Shown here: piece by piece, positions 8,357 through 17,092 of the stretch
Position numbering within the stretch: the first letter of the stretch is position 1
How the letters are laid out: each line of letters opens with the position of its first letter
Assembly (NCBI GenBank): GCA_039972875.1
Contig: JBDWMA010000021.1
Coordinates: 1-64,000, forward strand
Direction: 5' to 3'
DNA from: Pseudoruegeria sp039972875
GTDB taxonomy: Bacteria; Pseudomonadota; Alphaproteobacteria; Rhodobacterales; Rhodobacteraceae
Length of the DNA: 64,000 bases
The notes under the pieces: generated by a model
Told to the model about the DNA's origin: nothing
The model's database searches: none
The model's input: the letters and a program-made list of their open reading frames with translations, nothing else
Program-made: the position numbers and the translations under genes

Positions 8357-9187
8357 TTACCCTTTCACGGCGCCAGATAGAGATTGAACAATATAGCGGT
8401 TTGCAATCGCCATGAGTGGCAAGATCGGGAGCGTCAGCGCAATGCTGGCCACCGCGATAGAGGCCCAATCGACGCTGTCGTATGAGATGAAGTTCATTAC
8501 AGCAACGGGCGCTGTGGCCGTGCCAGAACGGGTGATGATCAACGCATAAAAGAAATCGTTCCAAGCCACCAAAAATGCAAGAATAGCGGCGGCCACCGCA
8601 CCAGGACGCGCGGCGGGGAGGGCAATTAGCAAGAACGCCTTTGGCAGGCTTGCATCATCCATTATAGCGGCTTCGATCAACTCGTCAGGGACTTGCGCAA
8701 AAGAGTTCCACATCGACCACGTCACCAGCGGCAGGGTTAAGGTCATGTAGGCAAAGACAAGTCCGATGTATGTATCGATCAACCCTGAATTCACGTAAAG
8801 CAGGAACAAGGGGATCACAAAGCCAACGGGCGGTGCCATGCGCAGCATGAGCAATCCCCAAGAGGCCATGAATTTGCCGGACATCCGCGCTTTTGCAAGG
8901 GCAAAGCCCGCAGGCACGCCGATAATCATTGCAAATACTGTTGATAAGCCTGCGGTGATAAATGAATTCATCAACGCACTTGGGAAATCTGATCGTGTGA
9001 TTTTGAAAAAGTTGTCCAATGTTAGGGCGAGTGGGCTTTCCCAAATCGGTTCAAAAATCGCGATCGGTGCGCGCAAGGATAGGATTAAAACCCAAATCGT
9101 TGGGATTGCTGCAAAGGCCAATAGAACCAGCATCATTGAGATGCCGACCCCGCGCTTGATACGAAACTCGCGGCTGTTATCGATCAT
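8357..9187 (-). CDS. ABC sugar permease, MalG-like
   Basis: A 276-residue inner-membrane permease with about six transmembrane segments and the EAA loop (ELIEAAIMDDASLPKAFLLIALPAARPG) that contacts the ATPase. The ORF order and the C-terminal Q-S-L-S-G-A-V-K-G tail are typical of MalG-type CUT1 subunits. Its start overlaps the stop of the MalF-like gene by 4 bp. Confidence 0.9.
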   Translation of the reverse strand: MIDNSREFRIKRGVGISMMLVLLAFAAIPTIWVLILSLRAPIAIFEPIWESPLALTLDNFFKITRSDFPSALMNSFITAGLSTVFAMIIGVPAGFALAKARMSGKFMASWGLLMLRMAPPVGFVIPLFLLYVNSGLIDTYIGLVFAYMTLTLPLVTWSMWNSFAQVPDELIEAAIMDDASLPKAFLLIALPAARPGAVAAAILAFLVAWNDFFYALIITRSGTATAPVAVMNFISYDSVDWASIAVASIALTLPILPLMAIANRYIVQSLSGAVKG

Positions 9188-10080
9188 GTTGTCACCCGCT
9201 GGTTCAGTTTCGCTACATAAAAGCTAATTAGGGCCGCCATTAAGAATAGCATCACCGCAATTGCAGCCCCGTAAGCGACATTAGAATTCTGAAAGGTCTG
9301 CACATAGGCGTAAAAGTTTGTCGCCTGCGTTGACCGTCCGGGGCCGCCTTTGGTCATCACAAAGATCATTGGAAAATGCTTGAGGCTATCAATGAATCGG
9401 AACAGCGTGACCATCAAGAGCGCCGGAGCGAGCAGCGGCAAAGTAATGTAGAAAAAGGTTTTGATCCGTGTTGCACCGTCAATGGCGGCGGCCTCTTCGA
9501 GGTCAGGAGAAATGCCCTGCAATGCGGCCATGATAATGAGCATCGCGAACGGGAAATTCGTCCATGTATCCGCGATGACAATTGCAGAAATAGCGCCCCA
9601 TTGGCTGGTCAAAAATGATGGAACGGTGACACCAAATAGATCGAAAAACGCATTGATCGGCGACAGGGTCGGCGTAAATAATGACAGCCAAATCAATGCA
9701 ACTGCCACATGGGGCACCGCATAGGGGAGCAAGAACAATATGCGGCCAACCCGCCATTTTCCGGTGATCTTTTGCAATCCAATCGCGATAGCGCTGCCAA
9801 TAATTACCTGCGCTGCGACACCAAAAAAAGACAAGGCAGCCATCACATAGATGGACCCCATAAGCCGTTTATCTGAAAGCATCTTACCAAAGTTATGAAA
9901 CCCGAAATCCCAGCGGGTTCCACGGATCAGGTGATAGTCGCTGAATGCCAAGCCAAACATGCCCGCCAGCGGAACGATAGCAAAGATACCGACCGCTAAA
10001 ACGGCGGGGATCATCATCATGCGGTAGCCGTTTTGCAATTCGTATGTTGCACCCCGGCGCGGATAGGTCTGAGCGGTCAT
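9184..10080 (-). CDS. ABC sugar permease, MalF-like
   Basis: A 298-residue inner-membrane permease with about six transmembrane segments and an EAA loop (LEEAAAIDGATRIKTFFYITLPLLAP). It pairs with the MalG-like subunit. I chose the ATG at 10080, preceded by GGGAACC, over the in-frame TTG at 10092. It lies downstream of the binding-protein gene, separated by a 67-nt gap with a hairpin. Confidence 0.9.
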   Translation of the reverse strand: MTAQTYPRRGATYELQNGYRMMMIPAVLAVGIFAIVPLAGMFGLAFSDYHLIRGTRWDFGFHNFGKMLSDKRLMGSIYVMAALSFFGVAAQVIIGSAIAIGLQKITGKWRVGRILFLLPYAVPHVAVALIWLSLFTPTLSPINAFFDLFGVTVPSFLTSQWGAISAIVIADTWTNFPFAMLIIMAALQGISPDLEEAAAIDGATRIKTFFYITLPLLAPALLMVTLFRFIDSLKHFPMIFVMTKGGPGRSTQATNFYAYVQTFQNSNVAYGAAIAVMLFLMAALISFYVAKLNQRVTT

Positions 10081-10104
10081 AAAGGTTCCCAAAAGAAAAA
10101 GGGG

Positions 10105-10128
10105 CCCAGCAGGGTTCGACCCGCTGGG
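10105..10128 (-). terminator. intercistronic hairpin after the binding-protein gene
   Basis: The arms CCCAGC (10105-10110) and GCTGGG (10123-10128), with partial inner pairing, form a stem-loop between the binding-protein and permease genes. It probably protects or attenuates the mRNA so that the binding protein is made in excess. Confidence 0.6.
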
Positions 10129-10147
10129 TTTGTTGTGATGTTAACGT

Positions 10148-11419
10148 TTATTGACCCAGGATATCGCGCATATCAGCTTCAGCTTGTTCAAGCGCTTCTT
10201 CGGGCGTCATTAAACCATTGATGGCCGCATTCACGCTTTCACCAATCGCTTGACCCAATGCAGGCCATTCAGGGATTAGTGGACGGTAGTGCCCGATAGC
10301 CAGATCAAGCGCCGCGACACGTGTCGTGAGGAAATCTGGGTGGATCGCCGCGTATTTCGCAACTACATCGGCATTGTCCGCAACGGAGGCGGTGGTGAAA
10401 TCAGGGAAAGACTCCGACATCGCAATTTTCGCTACTGTTTCGGCACTTACGGCCCATTCGATGAATCGAGCAGAGGCTTCGGCGTCAGGAGCGCTGGCGG
10501 GAATGCCCATTCCGTGCACACCAATTGCAGGTGAACGACCTGCAGGGCCACCGGGTGGCAATGCGATGCCAGTCACATCCGCAAATCGGCTTTTTTCTGG
10601 GTCGACCAGCTGGCTGATGATGCCTGTGCCCTCAACCGCGAACGCAATCTGACCATTCTGACCTGCGGCATTCACTTCGGCGAAGTTAAAGTTACCGGCG
10701 CCAGCGGGACCGTAGTCATTGATCAGCTTGATGTAGATGTTCAAAGCTTCGATGTTTTCAGGTGAATTGATCGCAGGTGTCAAATCGCCACCTTCGTAAT
10801 CCGCAAAGAACGTGCCCCCATAAGCCCGCATGACCATCGGAAAGATAAACATGTTAAAGCCTTGGCCGGGCACTGCCCGCAGGGCAATCGCGGCCTGATC
10901 ATCTGTGGTGATTTGGGCTGAAACTTCCAGCAAATCTTCCCATGTCTGTGGCACTTCCGCACCCACGGCTTCTAGCAGATCTTCGCGGTAGCTCATCATG
11001 CCGACACCAGCAAAGAACGGCAGCGCCCATTGATCGCCATTTACATCATATGCGCCCAGTGGACCGGCCAGAATGTCTGACGTCGTTTCCTCCGACACGA
11101 GATCACTCATCGGTTGTAACCAGCCTGCCTGTATCCAGCGCTGCACTTGAATGACGGGTGTGTGAACCACGTCGATGTCACCTGTTCCACCGGTGAACGA
11201 AAGTGTAATCCGGTTCTCGAACACATCTTGTCCGATTACATCGATGTTCGCTTTAATGCCTGTTTCGGCCTCAAAATCATCCGCAAGTTTTGCGAGGCCA
11301 GTGGTATAAGGCATACCGAACATCACGACATTTATTTCATCGGTTTCAGCATAGGCCGCCCCGAATGATGCTGCCAGCGTGATGCTGGAAGCCAGTGTGG
11401 TTGATAATAAGTGCTTCAT
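10148..11419 (-). CDS. ABC extracellular solute-binding protein (family 1)
   Basis: A 423-residue periplasmic protein with a clear Sec signal peptide (MKHLLSTTLASSITLAASFGAAYA, cut near A24). It has the family 1 fold typical of sugar-binding proteins (FEAETGIKANIDVIGQD, then LPFFAGVGMMSYREDLLEA). It should capture the sulfated substrate and deliver it to the MalFG-like permeases. The gene follows the regulator gene by 32 nt and precedes the 10105-10128 hairpin, an arrangement that favours high levels of the binding protein. Confidence 0.92.
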   Translation of the reverse strand: MKHLLSTTLASSITLAASFGAAYAETDEINVVMFGMPYTTGLAKLADDFEAETGIKANIDVIGQDVFENRITLSFTGGTGDIDVVHTPVIQVQRWIQAGWLQPMSDLVSEETTSDILAGPLGAYDVNGDQWALPFFAGVGMMSYREDLLEAVGAEVPQTWEDLLEVSAQITTDDQAAIALRAVPGQGFNMFIFPMVMRAYGGTFFADYEGGDLTPAINSPENIEALNIYIKLINDYGPAGAGNFNFAEVNAAGQNGQIAFAVEGTGIISQLVDPEKSRFADVTGIALPPGGPAGRSPAIGVHGMGIPASAPDAEASARFIEWAVSAETVAKIAMSESFPDFTTASVADNADVVAKYAAIHPDFLTTRVAALDLAIGHYRPLIPEWPALGQAIGESVNAAINGLMTPEEALEQAEADMRDILGQ

Positions 11420-11451
11420 AGTAACCTCCCAGTAAATGAAGCTTGCCGTGC

Positions 11452-12258
11452 TTATCCTCCGCGCATCGGCAAGACGTGGTATTTTGGCTGCGGTCGCGAT
11501 GCAGCGCTCTCTTCAAAGACAAGCTCTGAAAGTTCGGTACGCACGTTCAATAGTGCGTTTTGATAAGTCTCAATTGGGGCGCAGTCCTTTTCAGCAGGTT
11601 CCGCCAAAGCCAAAAGGTGCAAGAACTTGCCGTTCGGGTCTTGGATTACGGTCGCATAACGCCGAATGCCGACGTGGTTGCCCTTTAGGTCAGCCACGAA
11701 TTCTTCTTTGCGGCGTTGATCCAGAACGTATTTGACGTCTTGGACTGCCATAGGTGCGATGGTGCCACGCGCGCGGGATGTCTCATAAAAACCGTCGGTG
11801 AAAAATCGCGCCTCGACGTCTTCCCAATCCAGGCGGCTCAGGTACAGTTGAGACAAAACATCAAGTTCATACAGCGAACGACGAAATCCGACGTTGGCAC
11901 GGATCACGACATTCGGGTCAGGGTAATCGGTCTTGGAATGCCACAGCAGCTCATGACCTGCGACCACAACGACTTCGGCAGATACATTTAACGTGCTCGA
12001 CAAATTGCGGATGGCGTCATCAAGTTTTGCAAGATAGACCTCCGACATCGGAACGTTTCGATCCAGTCGAAAGTTTCGCACCACGTATTTCTCGCTCGTT
12101 CGGAAGAGATAACCCCAATCAGACAACGATCGAATGACGCGATTCACTGTGGCAGGGGGCATCCCGCAATCATGTGCGATATCCACTTGCTTTATCGGAC
12201 CAGGTCCTGCGGACATGATGTATTCTAATATCTGCAGGGTGCGTTTTGTCGGGTCCAT
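11452..12258 (-). CDS. IclR-like transcriptional regulator of the sulfatase operon
   Basis: A 268-residue regulator. An N-terminal winged helix-turn-helix (residues about 5-65: TLQILEYIM, then PIKQVDIAHDCGMPPATVNRVIRSLSDWGYL) resembles IclR proteins. The rest looks like an IclR-type effector domain, but more divergent than usual. It is the first gene of the minus-strand operon and probably autoregulates through the inverted repeat at 12284-12303. The inducer is presumably the imported sulfate ester or its desulfated product. Confidence 0.8.
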   Translation of the reverse strand: MDPTKRTLQILEYIMSAGPGPIKQVDIAHDCGMPPATVNRVIRSLSDWGYLFRTSEKYVVRNFRLDRNVPMSEVYLAKLDDAIRNLSSTLNVSAEVVVVAGHELLWHSKTDYPDPNVVIRANVGFRRSLYELDVLSQLYLSRLDWEDVEARFFTDGFYETSRARGTIAPMAVQDVKYVLDQRRKEEFVADLKGNHVGIRRYATVIQDPNGKFLHLLALAEPAEKDCAPIETYQNALLNVRTELSELVFEESAASRPQPKYHVLPMRGG

Positions 12259-12283
12259 CGTAACATTTCATATATAGAATCAT

Positions 12284-12303
12284 AAATTCCAAATACGGAA
12301 TTT
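12284..12303. promoter_or_regulatory. inverted-repeat operator upstream of the IclR-like gene
   Basis: A perfect 7-bp inverted repeat, AAATTCC-6 nt-GGAATTT, starting 26 nt upstream of the regulator start codon. Size and AT-rich arms fit an IclR-family operator. No second copy was seen in the short gap before the binding-protein gene, so control of the whole operon from here is likely. Confidence 0.55.
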
Positions 12304-12939
12304 TGGTCAGCCTCGGGTATTTTGAATTTTTTGTCAAATTTAATTAAGCGGGCCAGGTCACGACCATTGCGTGGGACTTTCAACCGAAAGCTTAATTCGG
12401 TGTGGAGGAGACATCGATATGATGCGCAACGATTGGCCACACGCCGTAAAAGTTGTGGGTCGCTGCTTCTTTGGCTTGTTGGGTACTTCGGTCATCGATG
12501 AAACTAGCGCACTGAACGCCAAATCTCTGACGATCAACAGTTTGTTATTCGGCTTCACGACCTTTCACATGTTTTCAAGCAGGGCGTCTTCTCTATAAGT
12601 CGCTGGCTTGAAATAATAATATCTTGGTCGAGTGATGTAGGTATTTCTAAAAACTTGAGGAAACGGGATAATTTTTTGAACACTTACAAGATCTTCAGCG
12701 TTTTAGAATTCCCAACATCTGTCTTCTATTTGGGAACATTAAACGACCAGGCGTAAGCTAGTCGAAGCTATGTCGGGGGGAGCCGATCAAACGCGCACGA
12801 AATAGCACCATACCATGATAGGTATAGTGCGATATCGTGCAGCGTTTCTTTAAAGAGCACTCTGAGTGTCGCACGAAATGCGTGATTGCCCCGGCTTTAT
12901 GCAGAATAAATTGGGGACTTCATACCGTGGTTTACGATA
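12304..12939. other. intergenic region, no supported gene
   Basis: About 640 nt between the sulfatase-operon regulator and the 3' end of the MBL gene. Short ORFs on both strands (12371-12598, 12358-12558) have no recognisable motif or RBS. A weak inverted repeat (ATACC-6 nt-GGTAT) lies near 12811-12826. Nothing else was recognised. Confidence 0.5.
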
Positions 12940-13797
12940 TTACAGTTCAATTTTGATCCCATCATGACCGATAATTAACGGTCCATTCCATTCGGGCGCG
13001 ACAGCGTCTTGCCAATCTTTGATGTCATAGGAAGGGTCATCTGATGGGATGAGATGTGTCAACGCAAGCCGTTTGACGTCAGCTTTCTTTGCGATTTTGG
13101 CAGCATCATGGGCGAAACTATGTGAACGTAGCCAATGTGCCATCAGTTTGTCTGAGCCATTGCCAATACGCTCCATCAAAGCCGGTAGTGCGGCTTCCAA
13201 CATTGCTTCGTGTACCAGCAAGTCCGCACCACGCGCAAAGTTTTCCAACGTGGCTAATGGTGCTGTGTCACCAGAGAATACAACATGGGCAGTATTCGTT
13301 TTGAACGACAGAGAAAAGCAGTCAACAAGCGGGGGGTGTTCGGTTCGAAGCGCGCTGATTGTAATGCCTTCGCGTGTGACTACTTCGCCTTCATCGATGA
13401 CATGAAATGTTACAAGAGCGGCCAAATTGGGCCGCCCTTCATCTTCTGTACGTAGGGCGATGTCGGCTTCCATAGCCGTTAAGAAACCGGCCCAATATTT
13501 GTCGAGCCCAGCGGGCCCGAAAACATCCACCGGTGTTTTTAGGCCTGCTGTCCAAGCTGTATGAAGGAGAGAGCCGAGTTCAAGGTAGTGATCGGAATGC
13601 AGATGGCTGATAAAGATCAATGATAAGTTTTTCAGCTGCATGCCTTGATTAACAAGCCCACGCGTTACGCCCAATCCGCAATCTAACACGATCTGTTGGC
13701 CGTTCATGCACACCATATTGGACGTTGGCATCGAAGAGCCAGGGCGGATTGCGGGCCCACCTTTGGTGCCCAAAAGGGCGATATAATCTTGTGTCAT
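12940..13797 (-). CDS. MBL-fold metallo-hydrolase (RNase Z/PNQ-like clade)
   Basis: A 285-residue metallo-beta-lactamase-fold protein. The metal site HLHSDH is at residues 65-70, with a further His/Asp pair in VFSGDTAPL and a late H in LALTHLIPSD. The layout resembles RNase Z-like and AtsA-type hydrolases. The ATG at 13797, with AAAGGA upstream, is preferred over a TTG at 13812 that would overlap the aminotransferase gene. It is co-directional with the aminotransferase and IclR genes, so it probably hydrolyses an ester, lactone or thioester in the same catabolic route. The substrate is unknown. Confidence 0.82.
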   Translation of the reverse strand: MTQDYIALLGTKGGPAIRPGSSMPTSNMVCMNGQQIVLDCGLGVTRGLVNQGMQLKNLSLIFISHLHSDHYLELGSLLHTAWTAGLKTPVDVFGPAGLDKYWAGFLTAMEADIALRTEDEGRPNLAALVTFHVIDEGEVVTREGITISALRTEHPPLVDCFSLSFKTNTAHVVFSGDTAPLATLENFARGADLLVHEAMLEAALPALMERIGNGSDKLMAHWLRSHSFAHDAAKIAKKADVKRLALTHLIPSDDPSYDIKDWQDAVAPEWNGPLIIGHDGIKIEL

Positions 13798-13808
13798 GTC
13801 AGATCCTT

Positions 13809-15155
13809 TCAAATGGCTGTGAAACCGGCGTCCAACGCAGATAAGATGGTGGAGGCCTCATCCTCTGACAGGATCAACGGTGGGGACATGATTAGGTTGG
13901 GACCAGAGACGCGCACCATCGCCCCATTTTGATAGGCGACTTCTTGCACCTTTGCTGCGGTTGCGCCATCGATTGGGGCTTTGGTGTCTCTGTCACTGAC
14001 CATCTCAATAGCAGTCATGAGACCGAGACCACCACGGACGTCACCAATGATGTTGTGCTTTTCCATCAACGCCAGGCAACCTTCATAGAGCTGCGTTCCA
14101 CGCACCGCCGCGTTTTCAACTACATTCAAGCGCTTGGTTTCTTCAAGGCAAGCCAAAGCGGCAGCCGCGCCGACAGGATGTCCGGAATAGGTGTAGCCAT
14201 GTCCAATCTTAGCAGATGGGTTGCCCTCAAACACCTCGATCATACGTTCGCCCAGCATCACCGCGCCGAATGGGAAGAAACCGTTGGTGATCGCTTTGGC
14301 GGTTGCCATCATATCTGGTTTGATTCCCCAAAGGCGCGCTCCTGACCATGCACCGGTGCGGCCAAAGGCTGTAATGACCTCGTCGGTGATCAGCAAAATG
14401 CCATTGCGATTACAGATTTCTTGTACCTTAGGAGCAAAGGATTTGTGGGGTAGAATAACGCCGCCTGCACCAAGAACCGGTTCCATAATCATCGCGGCAA
14501 TCGTGTTTGCTCCTTGAAACGCGATTTCATCTTCAAGCGCTTGCAGGCAAAGTTGCGCTAATTTTTCCGGGTCAGTTTCGTTGAACGGATTGCGGTAGGT
14601 ATAAGGGGCAGGGATGTGGAAGCAGCCCGGCAAAAGCGGTTCATAGGCAGTGCGAAAATTGGCATTTCCGTTTACGGATGCGCCGCCCATGTGCGTGCCA
14701 TGATAGCCCTTCTTAAGGCTGAGGAACTTTGTGCGGCCTGATTCGCCCCGCAATTTGTGGTATTGGCGTGCCAATCGCAGGCTCGTTTCGACGGAATCTG
14801 ACCCGCCAGAGGTAAAGAATGAGCGTTGCAAGCCATCTGGAGCAAAGAATTGGTTCAGCTCATAGGACAATTCAATTACGGCATCGTTAGATGTACCGCG
14901 AAAGGTCGAATAATAAGGAAGCTGGTTCAGTTGTTTGGCAATGGCGTCTTTTACGGGCTGACAAGAATACCCTAAGTTTACGTTCCACAAGCCGCCAACA
15001 CCATCGACAACGGTGTGGCCGTCAATATCGGTGATGTTCACACCGTGGGATCCCGTTATGATCTTTGGTGGTTGATCAATGGTGTCTTTGGGGGACGTCA
15101 TTGGATGCCACATCTCTTTGCCGTTGTGTTCTCTCAGGAAGTTCGAATCTTTCAT
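13809..15155 (-). CDS. class III (omega) aminotransferase
   Basis: A 448-residue PLP enzyme of the class III family, which contains beta-alanine, GABA, taurine and polyamine aminotransferases. It shows the WHPMTSP N-terminal region, GGSDSVETSLRLARQYH, the PLP-binding LLITDEVITAFGRTG and the Schiff-base lysine in ATAKAITNG. The start at 15155 overlaps the IclR stop by 4 bp (ATGA), which decides it over the upstream ATG at 15200. It converts a terminal amine to an aldehyde. The aldehyde dehydrogenase across the divergent promoter (19169-20653) is a natural next enzyme. The exact amine cannot be read from the sequence. Confidence 0.9.
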   Translation of the reverse strand: MKDSNFLREHNGKEMWHPMTSPKDTIDQPPKIITGSHGVNITDIDGHTVVDGVGGLWNVNLGYSCQPVKDAIAKQLNQLPYYSTFRGTSNDAVIELSYELNQFFAPDGLQRSFFTSGGSDSVETSLRLARQYHKLRGESGRTKFLSLKKGYHGTHMGGASVNGNANFRTAYEPLLPGCFHIPAPYTYRNPFNETDPEKLAQLCLQALEDEIAFQGANTIAAMIMEPVLGAGGVILPHKSFAPKVQEICNRNGILLITDEVITAFGRTGAWSGARLWGIKPDMMATAKAITNGFFPFGAVMLGERMIEVFEGNPSAKIGHGYTYSGHPVGAAAALACLEETKRLNVVENAAVRGTQLYEGCLALMEKHNIIGDVRGGLGLMTAIEMVSDRDTKAPIDGATAAKVQEVAYQNGAMVRVSGPNLIMSPPLILSEDEASTILSALDAGFTAI

Positions 15156-15961
15156 GACGACGTGTCCAATTCTTGATGTGATGGCATGGCACTGTTCCAT
15201 GCTTTTTCAATGGCTGGGGGGATAGTGCCACCCCAGCTTTTGGTGATTTCGCGGCTGGCTGTGATGAGCGCTGTTTTGATGATGCTTTCAAGTTCTGGCG
15301 TGAAGCGTGATGCGACGCTCGCCACTGAGACGGCCCCCGCTAACTGACCTGTTTGGTCAAAAATGGGGGCAGCCAGGCTATTGATTTCTTTTTCAAAACA
15401 GCCAACAGATCGCCCCATACCCGATGTCCGAGCAGAGGCAATCAGCGTCTCTAAAGACTCCGGTGTCATTGGGGTTAAGTCGGTGAATGCCTCGAAATTT
15501 TCACACGCAGCGGCAAACATTTCGTCGGGGCCGAAGGCCACTGCGCAATTGCCGGACGCTGTCGCATGAAGCGGAAATGTTGTGATGTCTATAACAGCTC
15601 GAGTGCTGTGTTTTGGTGACTCGCGGGATATCAATGCAAATAGCGTCGAGCCTGACAGAACAGAGACGTGAACGGTTTCACCCGTAACATCAACAAGGGT
15701 TGCAAGGGGTGTTTCTGCGCCAGCTTTACGCGGCACTGTGGCTTCTCTCATGCGACCAAGCTGAAGAAGGGCCGGCCCGAGGCGATAATTCTTGGATGCT
15801 ACAACTTGTTCAACAAATCCAGCTTTTTCAAGTACTTGAAGGTGTCTGTAGGTTGTTGCCTTGTCACGTTTTGCAAGGCGGCACATCTGGGATAAGCCGA
15901 TTTCTGGCTGTGCCTCAGAAAACAGCGAAAGGAGTTCAAGTGCTTTGGATGCGGACGACAT
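15152..15961 (-). CDS. IclR-family regulator of the Tct/aminotransferase cluster
   Basis: A 269-residue regulator with an N-terminal winged HTH (SKALELLSLFSE, then LSQMCRLAKRDKATTYRHLQVLEKAGFV) and an IclR effector domain (LVDVTGETVHVSVLSGSTLFALI, later GRSVGCFEKEINSLAAPIFD). I chose the ATG at 15961, since the upstream extension to 16003 adds nothing family-like. It is the first gene of the minus-strand arm and lies back to back with tctC. The 16039-16055 inverted repeat between them is the likely operator, so one regulator should control both arms. Confidence 0.88.
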   Translation of the reverse strand: MSSASKALELLSLFSEAQPEIGLSQMCRLAKRDKATTYRHLQVLEKAGFVEQVVASKNYRLGPALLQLGRMREATVPRKAGAETPLATLVDVTGETVHVSVLSGSTLFALISRESPKHSTRAVIDITTFPLHATASGNCAVAFGPDEMFAAACENFEAFTDLTPMTPESLETLIASARTSGMGRSVGCFEKEINSLAAPIFDQTGQLAGAVSVASVASRFTPELESIIKTALITASREITKSWGGTIPPAIEKAWNSAMPSHQELDTSS

Positions 15962-16038
15962 TTGGTGAACAATCCTACTTTGGTAAGAAAATATTTGACA
16001 CATCAGTTATGAAGGTGCAAGCTATTTTTAGCAACACT

Positions 16039-16055
16039 GGTTCAGTATATGAACC
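16039..16055. promoter_or_regulatory. IclR-type operator between iclR and tctC
   Basis: A perfect inverted repeat GGTTCA-GTATA-TGAACC, 18 nt before the tctC start. A TTGACA hexamer lies upstream at 15995-16000. The symmetric 17-bp site in a divergent promoter is what an IclR dimer would use. Confidence 0.65.
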
Positions 16056-16073
16056 GAAACAGGGAAGAACGCA

Positions 16074-17018
16074 ATGTTAAAATTTACGAAGACGGCATCA
16101 GCGATGGCTTTGGCGATGGCTGCAATGACAGGCGGAGCGCAGGCGGATTATCCGGAAAAACCGGTTGAGTTTGTTGTTCCTTGGCCTCCGGGTGATCTTG
16201 AAGATGTTCTGACGCGTATGATCGCAGAGGACTTTTCTGAGGCCTATGGTGTCCCGACAGCAGTCGTGAACAAGCCGGGCGGTGGCGGTGGGCCATTCCC
16301 GGGCGCGATCGAGGTGGCGAACGCACCTGCGGATGGTTACACTGTTGGCTCTTTCATCATTGCGATTCCAGTTGTAGGGCCGCAGATCGGTATTCCGGAG
16401 TTGAATCCAAACCCGTTTGTGCCGCTTGGAAACTTTTTGACCTATCCGTTCGTAATCGCAGCCGGTGCAAATGCGCCTTATGATGACATGGCTGGACTTG
16501 CTGCTCACGCAGCCGAAAACGACGTTGTTCTTGGTCATTTTGGTGCGCCGTTGGTGCCGACTCAGGTGACCCTTGGTTTGGCAGCAGAGATGGGTTTTTC
16601 TTATGCAGCGGATGCGGCGTTTGACGCATTGGATTGCAATACACTGGCATCCGGTGATGTGGACGTCATCAATACAACCTTACAATTGATCCTGCCATGT
16701 ATTGATGATGTAAAAGTTCTTGCCTCCATAGGTGGAGAGCGTATCGGGTTGACGCCTGATACTCCCACAGTGGCTGAATTGGCACCGAACCTAAATGTTT
16801 CTCTATGGAACGGCTTGTTTGTTCACGCTGACACGCCACAAGATGTGCAAGAGAAAATCAGCGCCGTAGCCGCTGAAACAATGAAATCAGAACGCGCGCA
16901 GACATTGGCCTCTGAAACAGGTGCTCTTGTGTATTGGCAGCCAGCTGACGAAGTTGCCACTCAGATCGAACAAGACATCGAAACGATGGGCCTTATCGGC
17001 GAAATCTTGGGTCAATAA
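16074..17018 (+). CDS. tripartite tricarboxylate transporter binding protein TctC
   Basis: A 314-residue periplasmic protein of the Bug/TctC family, with a signal peptide ending near A24 (GGAQA|DYPEKPVEF). Family landmarks are YPEKPVEFVVPWPPGD near the mature N-terminus, VVNKPGGGGG, ADGYTVG and a C-terminal region with PDTPTVAEL. It captures a carboxylate or related small acid for the TctAB membrane complex encoded next. A hairpin follows at 17038-17062. The DLED at the ligand loop and the WQPADE tail do not identify the ligand. Confidence 0.92.
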   Translation: MLKFTKTASAMALAMAAMTGGAQADYPEKPVEFVVPWPPGDLEDVLTRMIAEDFSEAYGVPTAVVNKPGGGGGPFPGAIEVANAPADGYTVGSFIIAIPVVGPQIGIPELNPNPFVPLGNFLTYPFVIAAGANAPYDDMAGLAAHAAENDVVLGHFGAPLVPTQVTLGLAAEMGFSYAADAAFDALDCNTLASGDVDVINTTLQLILPCIDDVKVLASIGGERIGLTPDTPTVAELAPNLNVSLWNGLFVHADTPQDVQEKISAVAAETMKSERAQTLASETGALVYWQPADEVATQIEQDIETMGLIGEILGQ

Positions 17019-17037
17019 GTACGTCTTCCTAGAATTA

Positions 17038-17062
17038 GTCGGGCAGCTTTAGGTTGCCCGAC
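17038..17062 (+). terminator. intercistronic hairpin after tctC
   Basis: The arms GTCGGGCA and TGCCCGAC form a perfect 8-bp stem with a 9-nt loop, between tctC and tctB, without a U-run. Likely an mRNA-stabilising or partial-termination element that raises binding-protein output. Confidence 0.65.
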
Positions 17063-17092
17063 CTTACAAATCCATAGGAACGGAGCCACTGC

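Noticed and set aside
12371..12598. 75-codon plus-strand ORF in the intergenic region
   Set aside because: No recognisable domain; composition and lack of RBS suggest chance.
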